This document shows positions 45,039 through 57,412 of a stretch of 64,000 nucleotides of DNA, piece by piece. A program made the translations under genes and the position numbers. Position 1 is the first letter of the stretch; each line of letters starts with the position of its first letter. Below the pieces are notes generated by a model. The model saw only the letters and a program-made list of their open reading frames with translations, was not told where the DNA came from and did not search any database. Origin of the DNA: Saccharina japonica (taxonomy: Eukaryota > Sar > Phaeophyceae > Laminariales > Laminariaceae); the NCBI GenBank assembly GCA_008828725.1, contig MEHQ01002127.1:156455-220454 (forward strand). The letters run 5' to 3'.

Positions 45039-46183
45039 TACCAGCCAGTGTACGTATTCGTTTTACATACGTAGGAGTGTACTGCTGTACGTAGCGCATA
45101 CAATTTAAATGCACTGCAGGTCGGGTTGCTCGAACATTTTTCTTCCAAGTCATGTTTAGGGCGATAAATTGAATTCCGCATGTATGTGAGGAGCTCAGAA
45201 AATAAGCCACCATCCCTAAAAGGGCATTTATTTGCTCTTATGTACCGGTATAAAATGAATACTTCGTATATGGATAGACAGACAGACCTGGATACTACGT
45301 ATAATAGACGATTGATGGTTTGATAATGTGTTTCGCAGCAAAAGCAATGGCAGGACGAAAACAGATAGACAGGCCCTTCGCTTTTCGCTTACCGTACCGT
45401 TTCCCCGCGCACATATGTATGTACGGTGTGATGTATATGTGGAAAATACACTGCCGCTTGTACGACTTCTCCTATCTACAGGTCCTACTATTAATATTAA
45501 TAATCGCTACTTACAGACGTCACTATTAATACTACTCTCCTGCTACTACAGTACAACAGTGTATGTATGTATGTATATACCACCGACCGCGTAATACTAC
45601 CGTCCATCTTGCGTCACATACATGTTATTGCCTCAGGCAGCCCAGCCCCACCACTGACTGAATGTTGATTGGTTCGGGAATCGGGGGTGGGGTCCCCAGT
45701 CCCACGTTGCTAGTTTTATCGATGGTGTCGTGTATGTACGAGTATAGCAGCGGCATCTTGAGGGGGCGTTGGAATGGAGCTTGGAGGGCAGTCAAATTGC
45801 GAGATCATACCGAGAGGGACGTCCGTCCCAATCACACCCACCCCATGCTTTTCGTGTTGACTGCTGCAAGTTCAATTGTTAATATAGTCACCTTGCTTTG
45901 TCCTTTACGTATAATACGAGTATGCATACGTGGAGAGGTGGCTTTTTGATCTGGCGGTCGACAAACGAAGTAATAAGTGAAGGAAGGTGGTAACATTCTC
46001 CACCAAGGAGGACAAAACCGACACGATTTCTCTTGCTTGTCACTTCAGAGGGCACCATCGACGATAACAGACATATTGATAGTTGATATTATAGTAGCAA
46101 AGAGTGAACTGTACGTAGTAGTATTGCTTTGGGGACGAGGCGATCACACAATGCAAACACACAAAAAACAACTCGATGAAGGG
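45039..46183. other. No gene supported
   Basis: Short frames only. Many TACGTA and TATTAATA palindromes. Confidence 0.35.
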
Positions 46184-46358
46184 GGGGGAGTGTACTATTA
46201 AAAAATACTGACAGGCAGTCCGTCGTATAAGCATAGACCCTCCTCATACCCCTACAATGCCGGGACGGAGCACGCCGGGTTTTCACCCACCACGGAGGCA
46301 TTGCTTGCACCAAGCGCGAAGCACCGTGAGGTGTTGGGCGAATCGCATGGAGGGTGAG
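46184..46358 (-). repeat. C-run-bounded repeat, subfamily 1 (copy 3)
   Basis: The minus-strand reading begins with G9 at 46180 and continues GTGTACT. Its middle is partly replaced, then CCTACAATGCCGGGACGGAG, GGGTTTTCACCCACC and GTGAGGTGTTGGGCGA follow. Confidence 0.8.
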
Positions 46359-48020
46359 CTGCATCCTACAAAGAACCGCTTGTGGGGCGGACTTTCTTGC
46401 ATGCAATATGGATGACAAGCATGACAACAAGTGTCGAATGCGTTCCAATACAAAAAAATGGTCTAAATGCGTATCATATCAGAGTCTTAGTAACACACGC
46501 AAAAAAGTCCGTCGACAATCTGATTACTTGCAGCTCTCGCCGAAATGGAGGCAATCTGCTACCATCACCGCTGGGACGCGATGAGCCCACGATCCTCCAC
46601 CGACCGTTCCCCCAATCACCACCCAACAGCAACACAACAACACAAAACATACAGCGTACCGACACCAAGAGTAGAATAGTCTAGTCTACAGTACGGGAAC
46701 GTCAAAACTAAGATACTAAAAGAGGGGGGGGAGGGAAGGGGGGGGGGGGCACACCTACTACTGTAGAGCGCGGCGACACGCCATACCAAGGCTATCAGAA
46801 CCAAAAAAACAGGGTGGCATCATACGTACTACGTACCAGTATTCCATTCCGACTCTTTACCATAAATAAATGCAAAAAAATGCCTATACGGGGAAACCTT
46901 GGGATAATCAATAGTTTCAGCCGCCAAAGGGAGTTATAGAGATAACGAACGCACTGAATTCTACCTCCCGTAAACCGATTTTCCATATCCTATACTATCG
47001 TACCGGCGAGGTACGGCGAGCGTTCGGAGCTCGACAAACACAGACCAACAACAACAAAAACGAAAAGCCGGTACTGGTTTCCGAGACACTCGCGACTCAA
47101 CTGCTGCTGCTAGCAGGGGAGGGTCCCGCGAGATTTTGTACCCCAAGCACGTGGGAATACGCAAGAAGCCAATCGCCAACGAAGAACGCGATCGAAACCT
47201 AACAACAAACCAGAAACGGGGGGGGGGGGGGGGGGGGGGGGGGGTCTATATAGGCATTTCGAGAAACCACAGAAACGTTGCCCGATTTCTATGACTTCCT
47301 TGACTCGTACACAAAACAGAACCTACTATAGGTACTCACGCACGTACTGTGATTCATGAGGACCAGTATTCTATGTAGTATTCTTCCACAAAAAAGGCGA
47401 CGACGATGGCCATGCCCTCTGATCATCTGATTTGCATGAAGCAATCAATCCATCAATCTTTGCCGTGCCAGTCAGTTCACGCTGCCAAGTAGCACAGCTT
47501 CCACGGCGTACTGTACGTCTACGCAGCGGGGGGCTCGCTTCAAATGGCAGTCTGCTAGCCTAGCACGTCTCAAGTAAAATCAAGCCAAATCTACAGTAGG
47601 CAAGGCAAGGCTGCTTGCTGGCCGCTTAGCTCACAGAGTGCTTTATCCTTTACAAACCAACAAAGGCAAGGGAAGGGAAGTCCAGCAAAGTCAAGACCAA
47701 GTCAAAGCAAAGCTGGCGAGAGCTTGCATGCCAACAGCTGAACCGTCAGTGAGGCACCGCACAATTTGGCACAGCACAAAACAGAACAGCGCATGTAACT
47801 CCTTATCCACTGCACGCACGTTTCAAGAGACAACTTACTTGGAATTAAAGTCGGGCCAATTTCGCAGTTGGTATTTAATTACACCACCGGCAAAACTACC
47901 GTACATCAGTTTTGCTGCTGAAAAAACTAGCCCAATCAAACTCCCAAGAAATCTGTCCCCTTCGTACTGTAAATGCGGGTGCAGATTTTAACGGGTTTAA
48001 CGCCGCAAAACCGAATCTTG
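46359..48020. other. No gene supported
   Basis: Contains G-run tracts (46725-46750, and 47218-47244 with about 27 G). Possible frames at 46961-47179 (minus) and 47638-47991 (plus) match nothing known. Confidence 0.35.
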
Positions 48021-48034
48021 AACTCAGATGATTC

Positions 48035-48262
48035 GACCGGTTTCCAAGACACGTTCCAAAATACTTTCCAAGATATTCTCCACCATACTTTTCAAGATAC
48101 AGTTCTTAAAGGGTAGACGCCGCAAAACCGAATCTTGAGCTCAAATAAATTCGACCATACGGTCCAAGATACTTTCCAAGAGACTTTCCGAGATAATTTC
48201 CAAGAGATTTTCTAAGATAATTTCCAAGATACTTTCCAAGATACTTCCCAAGATATTTATTC
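48035..48262. repeat. 16-bp CCAAGATACTTT minisatellite within a 120-bp duplication
   Basis: Units of TTTCCAAGATACTTTC-type sequence. The lead-in CGCCGCAAAACCGAATCTTG occurs at about 48001 and 48118. Confidence 0.9.
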
Positions 48263-48860
48263 CCATCAACGCCAAAACACAAACCGTCCGCAGTCCGCAA
48301 CAACAAAACAAATAAACAAACAGCCTATACGTGGAAAGGGCTTCTCTTGCCCTCTGGAGGGGGCGCTACACCTGGAAAAAAAATAACACCCCCTCACCTC
48401 ACCAAAGGGACACACAAAAACAAAACACGCAACAGCAGCAGTACATCAAAAAGAGAAAGAAAAAACGCCGGCAAAAATGTTTACGCTTTACAATGCAATA
48501 CATACACGCTGTAATAGTGCGCATGCGCAACATGAACCGCATAATACCACTCTGCCCAGAAACGTAAGGAGCGCTTTGGGGGGGGGGGGGGGGGAAGGAG
48601 GGGTAGGGGGGGAATGAAAAAAAAACTAAATAAACCAACGTCGAGCTATCGTAGGAAGTACCACACCACCGCGATCACTGCACCACAGCACTGCCGTAAA
48701 AAAAAAAAGTTTACCCTCTTGATCCCTGATACCGTTCCATTCAGTATACTAGAAGTATGATAGAACCGGCCCAGAGAGGGGTGGAGGGGGGGGGACAACG
48801 AATACTATCGATGTACAACACATTCCACGCACTCGCCATCCACCAACTCTCGCCCACAGC
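48263..48860. other. No gene seen
   Basis: Low-complexity purine- and G-rich tracts (48574-48610). Confidence 0.4.
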
Positions 48861-49025
48861 CTGCCCTCCTATGATATCATATCCCCGCGATGGTATCTCA
48901 CGACGATACTCGATGATATTCGTACCTCACGATTGTATACCACTATGCTATATCACGATGATATCTCACGATGATACATCACGCTGACATCTCACCATGA
49001 TATCTCACAATCAAATATCTCACGA
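48861..49025. repeat. ATATCTCACGATG degenerate short tandem repeat
   Basis: About ten imperfect units of 13-16 bp, just downstream of the stop of the Zn2Cys6 gene. Confidence 0.7.
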
Positions 49026-49032
49026 CCAAATC

Positions 49033-51899
49033 TCAAGAGAACCTCCCCCCTCCACGCTCGTGAATGCCCCCGCCACCACCACCGCCTGCTGCAACACCAA
49101 CCCCCCAGCCACCTTGCACCGCTCTCGGGCGAGAAACGCCACCACCACCACCTCCCCCATCACGATCGGTGGACAATCTAGCCTCACGACGGACAACATC
49201 TTCTGTATCCGAGAAGCCTTGGAAGTACGTGTCGGTCTTTCCCAGCCGAACGAGCAGTGCCGCCACCTCTTCCTCCGCCCGGCCAAAGCCTTCTTCTTGG
49301 TTATCAGAGCCGTCATCTTCCGATGATTCCCCAGCGCTGCCTCCACTGCCGGAACCGGCTGCTGGTGCCCCTCCACCACCGCTCCCCCCTCTGCCTGACG
49401 ACATGCCGCCCCAACGCGCGCCCCCTCCTTCCCTGCCCCCCTGGTAGTGGTGCTGGTGGTGTTGGCGGGCATCTTCGCAATAACCGCTCCCACAGCTGCG
49501 GTCCTGCCTTCGCTCCTCCTCCTCCTCTTCCTCCTCCTCCCGATGATGCTGCTCCTGCTGCCGGTCTTCCCAATTGCTCCCCCGGCTCCTAGAGGGAGGC
49601 ATCCGGGAGGAAGACCCTCGCGGCACCGAAGCCCCATCTTCGAGGGACCACCAGCTGCTGCCCGACTCATCCCTCAGGAGGATTTGCGAGGGGGGAGGCC
49701 CATCAGAAGAATCGGTGTTATCAACGCACGTGGTTTCTCCGCTCAACTCGCCCGAGGAGAGCATAGGCGCCGCATGCTGTGGCGGGGGCGGGCCAAGCCT
49801 CATCCCCGAGTACCCCCCGCCTCCGCCCATGGCGCCTTCAGAGGACGAGGAAGAGGAGGAGGGGTCTCTCTTGCTGTGCGACGAGTTGCCTCGCTGCTGC
49901 TGCTGCTGTTGCTGAAGCGACTGCTGGTGGTCTTGGGAAGAGGAGTGGTGGTTGGAGGGAACTGTTGTTGTGGCTGCTTCTGCCGCTACTGCTGCTGCTG
50001 GGTCGGCGGAAGAGAGCATCCTCGCCCGTCTGGTGCTGGGGGGGGTCGTTTTTTGGCCGCTCCGAGGGCCGCATTTTTTCCTCTCCGTGTAGTGGCTGCG
50101 CAAGCGGACGGCAGTCATAAGAACGCACGTAACAAACAAGCGACAACCGCACGCACGACGTTCAACGTTAGGTATGACATGATAATAAGGCTGTTATTGT
50201 AGTTGCCTCACTAAAATACGCCTAATCGCAAGTCTATAATAATCGGATAGGTGATTGATAATATGGACATAATTACAGCAGTTACCAGTGTATTCATGTT
50301 ACTATAAGTTACGTGAGGAAAGTGCGGAGTTTTGCGTCTTTTAGTCTACTCATGTTGTATCTCATCTATATTCGTGGCAGGCGAAGTACTGGCGTGCCTG
50401 TGGCTCCACGTGTGTTTCTTATTGGTAAAATATTAAGTCGGTTAGTTGGCTTACTTTGTCGCCCAACTAATCCAAGTATTAATCATAGTAACTACCGTTA
50501 TTAGGGCAATTAAACATTCAACGAGATCAGCACCCAACGAGATAGCCCAAGGTCAGCAGGGGGCAGGACAGAACAAGTATGCAGGACGACGACCTATATA
50601 CAGCTGCTTTCTGGGTACACCAGGTACACCAGGGTTGTGCTCGTCGTTGACAGCAGTATGATGCGAGTACAGACGTCCAGCCAGGCAGATATCATACATA
50701 ACGGTACTCGTAGTGTGAACATGTACGTCGTACAGGCAGGTAAGACAACCACGAACGAGAGAGAAATCAACCAAGGGGGTGAATGAATTCCTGCGCTTCA
50801 ATCCAATGTGTGTGTATGTGTGTGTTCTTCACATTAAACATACGTACACACCGTAGTGTCTGTATCCCTATCAATAGCGAAAGGATAAACCCCCCGAAAA
50901 ATAAAGAAATGGACGATTTGAAGAAAAAAAAAATAACACAAAGTTTCAACCACCCGCGGAAAAACTCCCAACAGCAGCAGTGTACTCATCATATGTATGA
51001 AGCAGCAGCAGCAGCAGTGCAGCAGCCTTGAGGGCAAGGAAACACAGCGAGTATCCGACTCCCTCCCTCGCACCTGCCTCGTATACTATTTTAGTATAAA
51101 TGTTGACAATAGGAGCTGCTGCTATCGCTGCTGCTGCTGCTCATGGCAGCGCGCTTGGCGCAGAAGTCGTCTAACCTACAGCCGTACCAGGTACGTAAGT
51201 CAGCAGCGGTCGGCCATGAGCCATGAGCTGGTCACTATGTCACTATGATATGATACGTACACCACACAAAAACGTTTTCACGAAGTGGAATGATATTCAC
51301 GCTTCGAAGCACTCATATACCAGTCTGGCCGATTATATAATCACTATTAGGACTGTGACAAACATACTAAATGTTCCTTATATTCACGGCCAGAGTATTA
51401 GGATTTCGAAAAGTGCGGATTATTGTGGGCCTCACATTTGACTCAATTCAAGTCAACCAAGCACACATTGAAACGATTTGACCAACATCAACGCGCGCGA
51501 ACCACGCTGTATCAACATTTTCTACTACCATTGTGTCCGTTAATATAAGGATCGTTTTAGCATTAATATGGAAATTCAACCGACTCTTATATTTCCGGAC
51601 ATACCGGAACATGTACGTAGCTTGCTCTGTATGATACCGGAATGTACTGCTGCTTGCGCACAACGGCCCGAGACTGACTGCAATACTGCTGTAATGAGAT
51701 AGCGCAGGCGTTGTGAGCCGAGCGCTTGGCGCGAGCAAGAGGGTTTGAAACGCATTTCAGGGTGGAGGAGCTATCTACGTTGTACGAGAACATTAGAGAC
51801 TGTTGTGCTACACTGCTGTGTGCTCACCAAGGCTTTTTCCGTCGCAAGCATCTGGTGCAGGGGTCTTGACCATCGCACCGGCGCTTGCTGCTGACACAG
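49033..51899 (-). CDS. Zn2Cys6 binuclear-cluster transcription factor, 5' exon(s) not located
   Basis: A DNA-binding regulator by family. A 72-nt exon (51899-51828) reads CVSSKRRCDGQDPCTRC and LRRKKP, and stops after two bases of a codon (TG) before GTGAGC. The next exon starts at 50095 after CGCAG with C, so the split codon becomes Cys. It continues HYTERKKCGPRSGQK, as is usual after this domain. Together they give Cys 2 to 6 of C-x2-C-x6-C-x5-C-x2-C-x6-C. The first Cys must lie in an upstream exon. TGTGCTGG|GTGGGT near 52313 would fit, weakly. The 3' exon runs 353 codons to a stop at 49033. It includes a Gln run, Ser runs, a Glu run and Gly-rich tracts, with a less biased block near the C-terminus (VAALLVRLGKTDTYFQGFSD). 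The intron is 1732 bp. The splice junctions are my inference, supported by phase. Confidence 0.75.
50096..51827 (-). other. Intron of the Zn2Cys6 gene
   Basis: GTGAGC donor, TTGCGCAG acceptor. CAG tracts lie near 51001-51020 and 51118-51142. An inverted piece of the CACACAC/GTGAAGAA repeat lies near 50806-50840. No other gene is seen. Confidence 0.65.
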
Positions 51900-51904
51900 C
51901 TGAA

Positions 51905-52800
51905 TCATCGAAATTTAGTTGTTGATTGTGTCGATTGATGTCGATAAAAATTCCACGGATGGACGCGAAACAACGAAAAAATAACGAACGTAGAATAAAG
52001 GTCGAGAACAAGAAGCGGCGGCGGTGGAGGCAGCGGTAGCGGCGGCAGCGGTGGCGGTGGTGTCGGGGCATTAGAGGATGGTTCGCCATCTCAATTACAG
52101 GAGCGGATAGTCTAGCCCCCCTGAGAACAGCAGCAGCAGTTAAGGCGAGGCCATGCGGCGCCGGCGCCGGCGGTGGCGGCGTGTGGTCCGTGGGTCGCCA
52201 TACGTCGGGGTGTCTATCCCCCGAAAGGGCAACGGCCTGTGGGCTGTGAGTTTTGAATATTTGAGGCTGCAGCAAGCACCCGCGCAAAGTTCCCGTCGAG
52301 CGTACCGACCCACCCAGCACACACGCTATCGGCTCCGGATCCTGATGGGAGGGATGGAGATGCTAGCGTGTACCAGAGACGTCACTGGGTGGACTATCTG
52401 ACGTTTTTCCGCATGCAAAACAAAAAACTCCGCGCTCGCGCCGGGCAATAGTTGCCTCATTCAACAACAAACACAAAACCCCGATCAAAAACAATTGTGC
52501 TCGCTGCAACGCAACACCCCCCCCGACCAGAAGGCCCAACGCGGCTCGCTCCCGTTGCGGGATGGGTATCTTCCAGCGCAGCATGGGCTGCGTCGTCGGA
52601 AACCATTGCATTGCCTCGCCTAAGGCGCGTCTTCTAAGGTGTCTCACCTGTCGCAGGACTTTCTCAAAAAACCGCTCCCGTAGTCAACGAAACTATCCGC
52701 GTCCATGGCGGGCTTCGGGACTCGTCCTGCCCACGCCAGGGAAGCCTGCTCGGCCGTGGTGGCAAGCCCCCTCGGTCGCTTCGTCCCGACCGCTCGCATG
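51905..52800. other. Probable 5' region of the Zn2Cys6 gene; exon structure unresolved
   Basis: GC-rich islands at 52015-52330 and 52540-52800 have several alternative frames on both strands. The upstream exon with the first zinc-binding Cys should lie here or beyond. Confidence 0.4.
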
Positions 52801-52837
52801 GTAGTCATCTATACCGAGAGCAGCTGGACTTGGACGA

Positions 52838-53043
52838 GTGGCTGCTGCGTTGGAAGAAAAGGAATGGCTCCGACCCCCGACTCTACGTTGCTGCTGCTGC
52901 TGCTGTTGCAGTGATGTTTACCCCCAAATTAGCGGCGTACAGTCCAAAGATGATGTTCCTTTGCTTGGACACACGGACAACGAACGCAAAAAGGCCACAC
53001 AAGAAGATAAGCTCCTCGTGAGCTGCTCGGTGCTCGAGGTATG
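52838..53043 (+). CDS. Possible exon, unrecognised protein
   Basis: After a CTG/CAG tract, from about 52913, a plus frame reads SDVYPQISGVQSKDDVPLLG and then HTDNERKKATQEDKLLV...SVLE before GTATGC at 53040. The codon use and composition look coding. I cannot name the protein. It is on the strand opposite the Zn2Cys6 gene and about 1 kb upstream of it, so it could be a divergent neighbour. Confidence 0.3.
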
Positions 53044-53299
53044 CTAGGCTTGGTGTGGGCCCGTGAATGCCTGCCACAGCTGCTGGGTGTGGGCAGCTAC
53101 CTCGGCTGTTGTCGGTTGAACACACGCACAGAGAAGCAGGCCAATCAACTCGAAGTGAAACACCTTTGTCTGCTGCTTTTCGTGCGTCGTGAGATGCTGA
53201 GACGCTGGCTGCTGCAGCTAGCTTTGTCTGGGATCCACGATCAGTTTTGTTTGCTCATGGAAGCACATCAACAACAACAACGACAAACAAAACACAAGG

Positions 53300-55490
53300 C
53301 CAAGATGTGATAATCCACATTTCTGGCCCAATTTTGTCTATTTCATATTTTTTTTGGCTTGGAGTTGATGTTTTGAACTTCGAATAGTAAAATTTCCAAA
53401 ATTCGGGGCGGATCTTGGATCAGCGGACTTTTGGCTGGTTTTGGCCCAATTCTGACAGGGTACGCAGGAAAAACATTTGGAACATGCGAAAAAGAGAAGA
53501 GATGATGCTGGATAATGCACGCATGGATGAAACCTCAGACAACTTTCGAGTGAAAGCAATGAGGCAACTATAGGTGGCGAATGACGAATGCATTGTGGGG
53601 GACGAAACTCGTTCGAGCCCGCAGGAAATACCGCGAAGAGCCTAGCGTATCCACCAATTTCGCCAAAGATATCCATCTATTTCGCCCAGCAGGCACGATA
53701 ATTTTGAAAATTGAAAAAAATGACACTGCTGCTACTGCTGCTGTGTACGCGTACGTATGTACCAATACGTCCGTATATATAAAGACCAGATCGAAGTTCA
53801 TATCAAAATCTAAAAACGTCCTTACATTTCCGAACAGAGCACTAGTATAGCTGACGTATTTTTTGCAAATATTTTTGTGAAAAATGGAACCTGTGTGGTG
53901 TGTGGTGTGTGGTGTGTGGTGTAGGGACCGTTTTTGTGCGGTGGAAATTCGGTCCGGGGTTCCCTCCCTCGGGCAGATGATGTCGGCCGGTCGTAGTCAT
54001 CATGGAGCGCCGTGCGCCATGCCTTTCTGTTTGATGTCGGGTGTCGGTGGTGGAGGAGTTATTCTTGTGTACCCCCGACCGAAGGGGCACGGACACGCTG
54101 GGACGGCGGGGGTGAGGATGGGCCGCATGTAGTGGCTTTCGCCTCTTCTGTGTACTACTACTACAAGTATACCCATACCCACACATGCGTACACCACCAG
54201 GTACACAACATCTAGGGATTACTATGGGTTTCCCCCTGGTGATGATGCACGTACGTATGATATGTATCGTATTCGCGAGTAGATGTGAAGTGTTGTATGG
54301 AACATGATGAAAACATATAATCCCATCCGCCGTTCGTTGGGTGGGCGCGAAAAGCAGCGAAAAGAGGCAGCATATACTGACATGCAGAAGATAGCGGCAA
54401 ACAAGAGGCACAAAAATGTACAGCTGCTATCCAGGCATGCTGATGATACTATACGATACGTACGTCCAAGAGAGACAACAAACATTTTTGACTGTACGTA
54501 TACGTTATACTCTCGTGCGCAAAGCGTCGTAGGCATGAAGAGGAGCCTGTGCGACTGGCAGACTGGCAGTACAACATTCCGGAAAAAGTAAAAGAGGAAA
54601 GAAAAAAGAGGCTGGTGATATCGTAGAAAAAAATCACCGTCCGTCTGTCTCTCTGTCCGTCCGTCCGTCCGTCCGTCATCGCGTCGCCACGACGCGTCTG
54701 TCTGGCTCGATGATGTGACGTCGACTGATTCCTCCTCTCTCCTCCCGTCGTCTCCTGTCTGTTACAACAGACGTATAATATGCTTGATATATGACATGTA
54801 TGTTGTGCGTTTATCTGTCTTGGAGGCCCCGCGGCTTTTTGTTGTTGTTTACTCGTATCGCTCTCCCATGCCTCTCTCCTCCGAGTTTTCTCTCTCGATA
54901 CAGCTACGATTACAACACTGCAGAACTCGTAGTACAACTGCTGCATGTAGTAGTACCGTAGTACCACTCATCACGCTCACTGCTGCTTGCTGTATGTACC
55001 CACCCATCCACCGCATATATATTTTTTTCGTACCTGAAAAATAAGGGTGGTGGGGAAAGTACTATTCTTAGAAAAAGTACGAGAGTACTTTATACTGGTT
55101 CGTATACCCAGAGCACGACCAGGAGCCTTTTGCTTGGTTGATGCTTGCATGAATGTGTGGTTCCAATAATTTTCATGATCTTTACAAAATACGGTGGTGG
55201 TAGTAAATGCATGAATATGCCCAAGCATGCCTGTAAATATATGTTTACGTACGAAGCGTATGTCATTAACGCTGCTAATATTAGCTCCTGTTGTGTGCGA
55301 TGCCATGTACATGATACCTGCTTTGGCACACAATGATACTAACACTATTAATAGTTAGTAGAAGTATCAGATGTTTCATCGATGGAAATGCTTACTTCGA
55401 GAGTTAGTATAGACAAGGGCTTTGTGGGGCGTCTTACTGAGCTTGTTGTGGTCGTTCGTTGGACATATAAGTTTAATGGGGGGGGGGGGC
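53300..55490. other. No gene supported
   Basis: Short frames only, with TGTGGTGTG (53893-53925), GTCC (54641-54680) and GTAC-palindrome simple sequence. Confidence 0.4.
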
Positions 55491-55859
55491 TTTTGGGTGT
55501 TTGAGTTTAGTTTTTGGAATCGACTTTTGGGTTTCGTTTTCCGATGTTGTACGAGTAGACTACGTACGTACGTATTACATACTGGTAGTTATTAATACGC
55601 GTTACGATCTCATTTGTTTGCCATCCGAGAGTGTGCAACACAGCAGCAGCAGCAGCAGCAACAGCAACAACAACAGCAAGCACAGCGAGCAGCACACAGA
55701 CTACAACGTCGCCGCTCACCGTTTACCCAATATCATACAAAAAATCCCCAAGTAAGTGTAAGGATCGTTCGGATGTTTTAATTTTATTTGCCATCTGGAT
55801 ATTCGTAGTAATATCCAAACGACTCCTAACTTTCCGGGCAGAGTGGTACCAAACTTTGA

Positions 55860-56050
55860 CCGGGGGGGGGGGGGAGGGGGGAGTGGAGGGGGGGGGCGGG
55901 AGGGGAGGGGGACGGGGGCGAGGGGGGCGGGGGGGGGGAGGGAGGGTGGGGGTAGGGGGCAAGAGGGTGGGAGGTGACGGTAGGGGGTGGGGGGTTATTA
56001 GGGCAGAGGCAGAGGTCGGGGGCGGAAGCGGGAGGCAGCGAGAGTGGGGG
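55860..56050. repeat. G-rich tract, quadruplex-prone
   Basis: Nearly uninterrupted runs of 3 to 11 G, opening with G10-11 at 55862. It borders the G end of the repeat at 56050, of which it may be an expansion. Confidence 0.85.
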
Positions 56051-56208
56051 GCGGGGTGTACTTCATTTTCATGCATGGCCGTAGTCGTATGACCATAGAC
56101 GCTCGCATCCCTACAATGCCGGGACGGAGCACGTTGGGTTTTCACCAACCAGGCAGACATTGCTTGCACCAAGCGCGAAGTATTGGGCGAGTCGCATGGA
56201 GCGTGAGC
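56050..56208 (-). repeat. C-run-bounded repeat, subfamily 1 (copy 4)
   Basis: On the minus-strand reading it runs GGGGTGTACTTCATTTTCAT, ACCATAGACGCTCGCATCC, CCGGGACGGAGCACG and TTGGGCGAGTCGCATGGA. Confidence 0.88.
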
Positions 56209-57112
56209 TGGAGGGGGGGGGCTGGTGGGAAGGGGAGGGGCGGGAGGAGGAGGAGGGGGGGGGTGGTAGACCCACACTCACTCATATATGGCGTGTGGGG
56301 ATGGAGCCTGGATGCAGCTTGAGATTCCGAGGATCAGAGGGTAGACGAGCGTCCATTAATAGTAGTAGTAGCAAAAAAGCAAGCTTGGAGAAAAGGGTGG
56401 CGGGGTGTGTGGACGGGGGAGACGGGGGACGGGGGGGTGACAGACCCACACCCATGGTGTGAGGATGGAGCCTGGATGCGGCCAAGGATTAGGGCTCGAC
56501 GATGACAGGGTAGACGAGAATGCAATAAAAGAGAACAAAAGGCTGGAGAAAAGGTAACCTATAGAGTATAGATGGCACAAAAAGTCGAAGTTGGAAGTGG
56601 AAGTTAACCCCTTTGGGATTTGAGCTTCACATTAAATGATTAAGAGATCAAACGATTAAAATTTAAGAATGACGAAAAAAAAGCGACGGATTACAGCACA
56701 GCATCGCCCACAAAATGAAGCAGCCTGACACTGACACTGATCTGCTGCCGTAGGGGAGGGGGAGGGGATGCTCCCAGAATGCAAAAACGAACGGAAGGAG
56801 ATGCAGGACACGCGAGAGAGCAGCATGACGATATGTGCTTATTGCGCTACTGCTGTTGCAGGCTGTTCTTACAAGGTTGATGAAACCGATATTGTCGCTT
56901 TATAGGTCGCTAGCCCAAAAAAGGTTAAGCTTTGCTATTGTCAAGAGGTGTTACAACGGTGCACCTAAGGTACGACGGCTTGGCATAGCCATACGTATAA
57001 CATGGAGGACTTCAAGCGGTATGAAGGAGGTGGTCGAGTGGGGAGTCTTGCATGGTCACTCAGTGTGCTGGCAAAAGGCCAGCACGAGGAGCAGAACTAA
57101 GCCGACTACCCA
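56209..57112. other. No gene supported
   Basis: A diverged duplicate pair GACCCACACYCA...GGATGGAGCCTGGATGC lies at about 56270 and 56444 (period about 174 bp). The rest is unrecognised. Confidence 0.4.
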
Positions 57113-57412
57113 GGCGAAAGTACGAAACATCGACAAAAGGTCGATGCGAATTACCGAGCTAAAAGGCGTTCGTATGAAAGTGCAGCACGCTGGCAAAATG
57201 CTAACGTGACGTGCGTATTAGTACGATGTCACGGGCGAAAGTGTGAAATGACGACAAAAGGTCGACGCGGATCACCAAGCCCAAACAAAGGCGTTCGTAT
57301 GGAAGCACAGCACGCCGGCAAAATGTTAGCGTGAGGTGCGGACTAGTACGATGCCTCGGGCGACAGTACCTGGTATGAAACATCGACAAAAGTTCGACGT
57401 GCAGTACCAAGC
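57113..57412 (+). repeat. Tandem repeat, about 120-bp unit, 2.5 copies
   Basis: GACAAAAGGTCGAYGCG and GGCGTTCGTATGRAAG recur with CACGCYGGCAAAATGYTA at about 57130, 57253 and 57382. Confidence 0.85.

Noticed and set aside
49447-50202. 251-codon plus frame opposite the Zn2Cys6 3' exon
   Set aside because: Shadow of the GC-rich, low-complexity coding strand. The minus strand has the domain and the matching splice phase.
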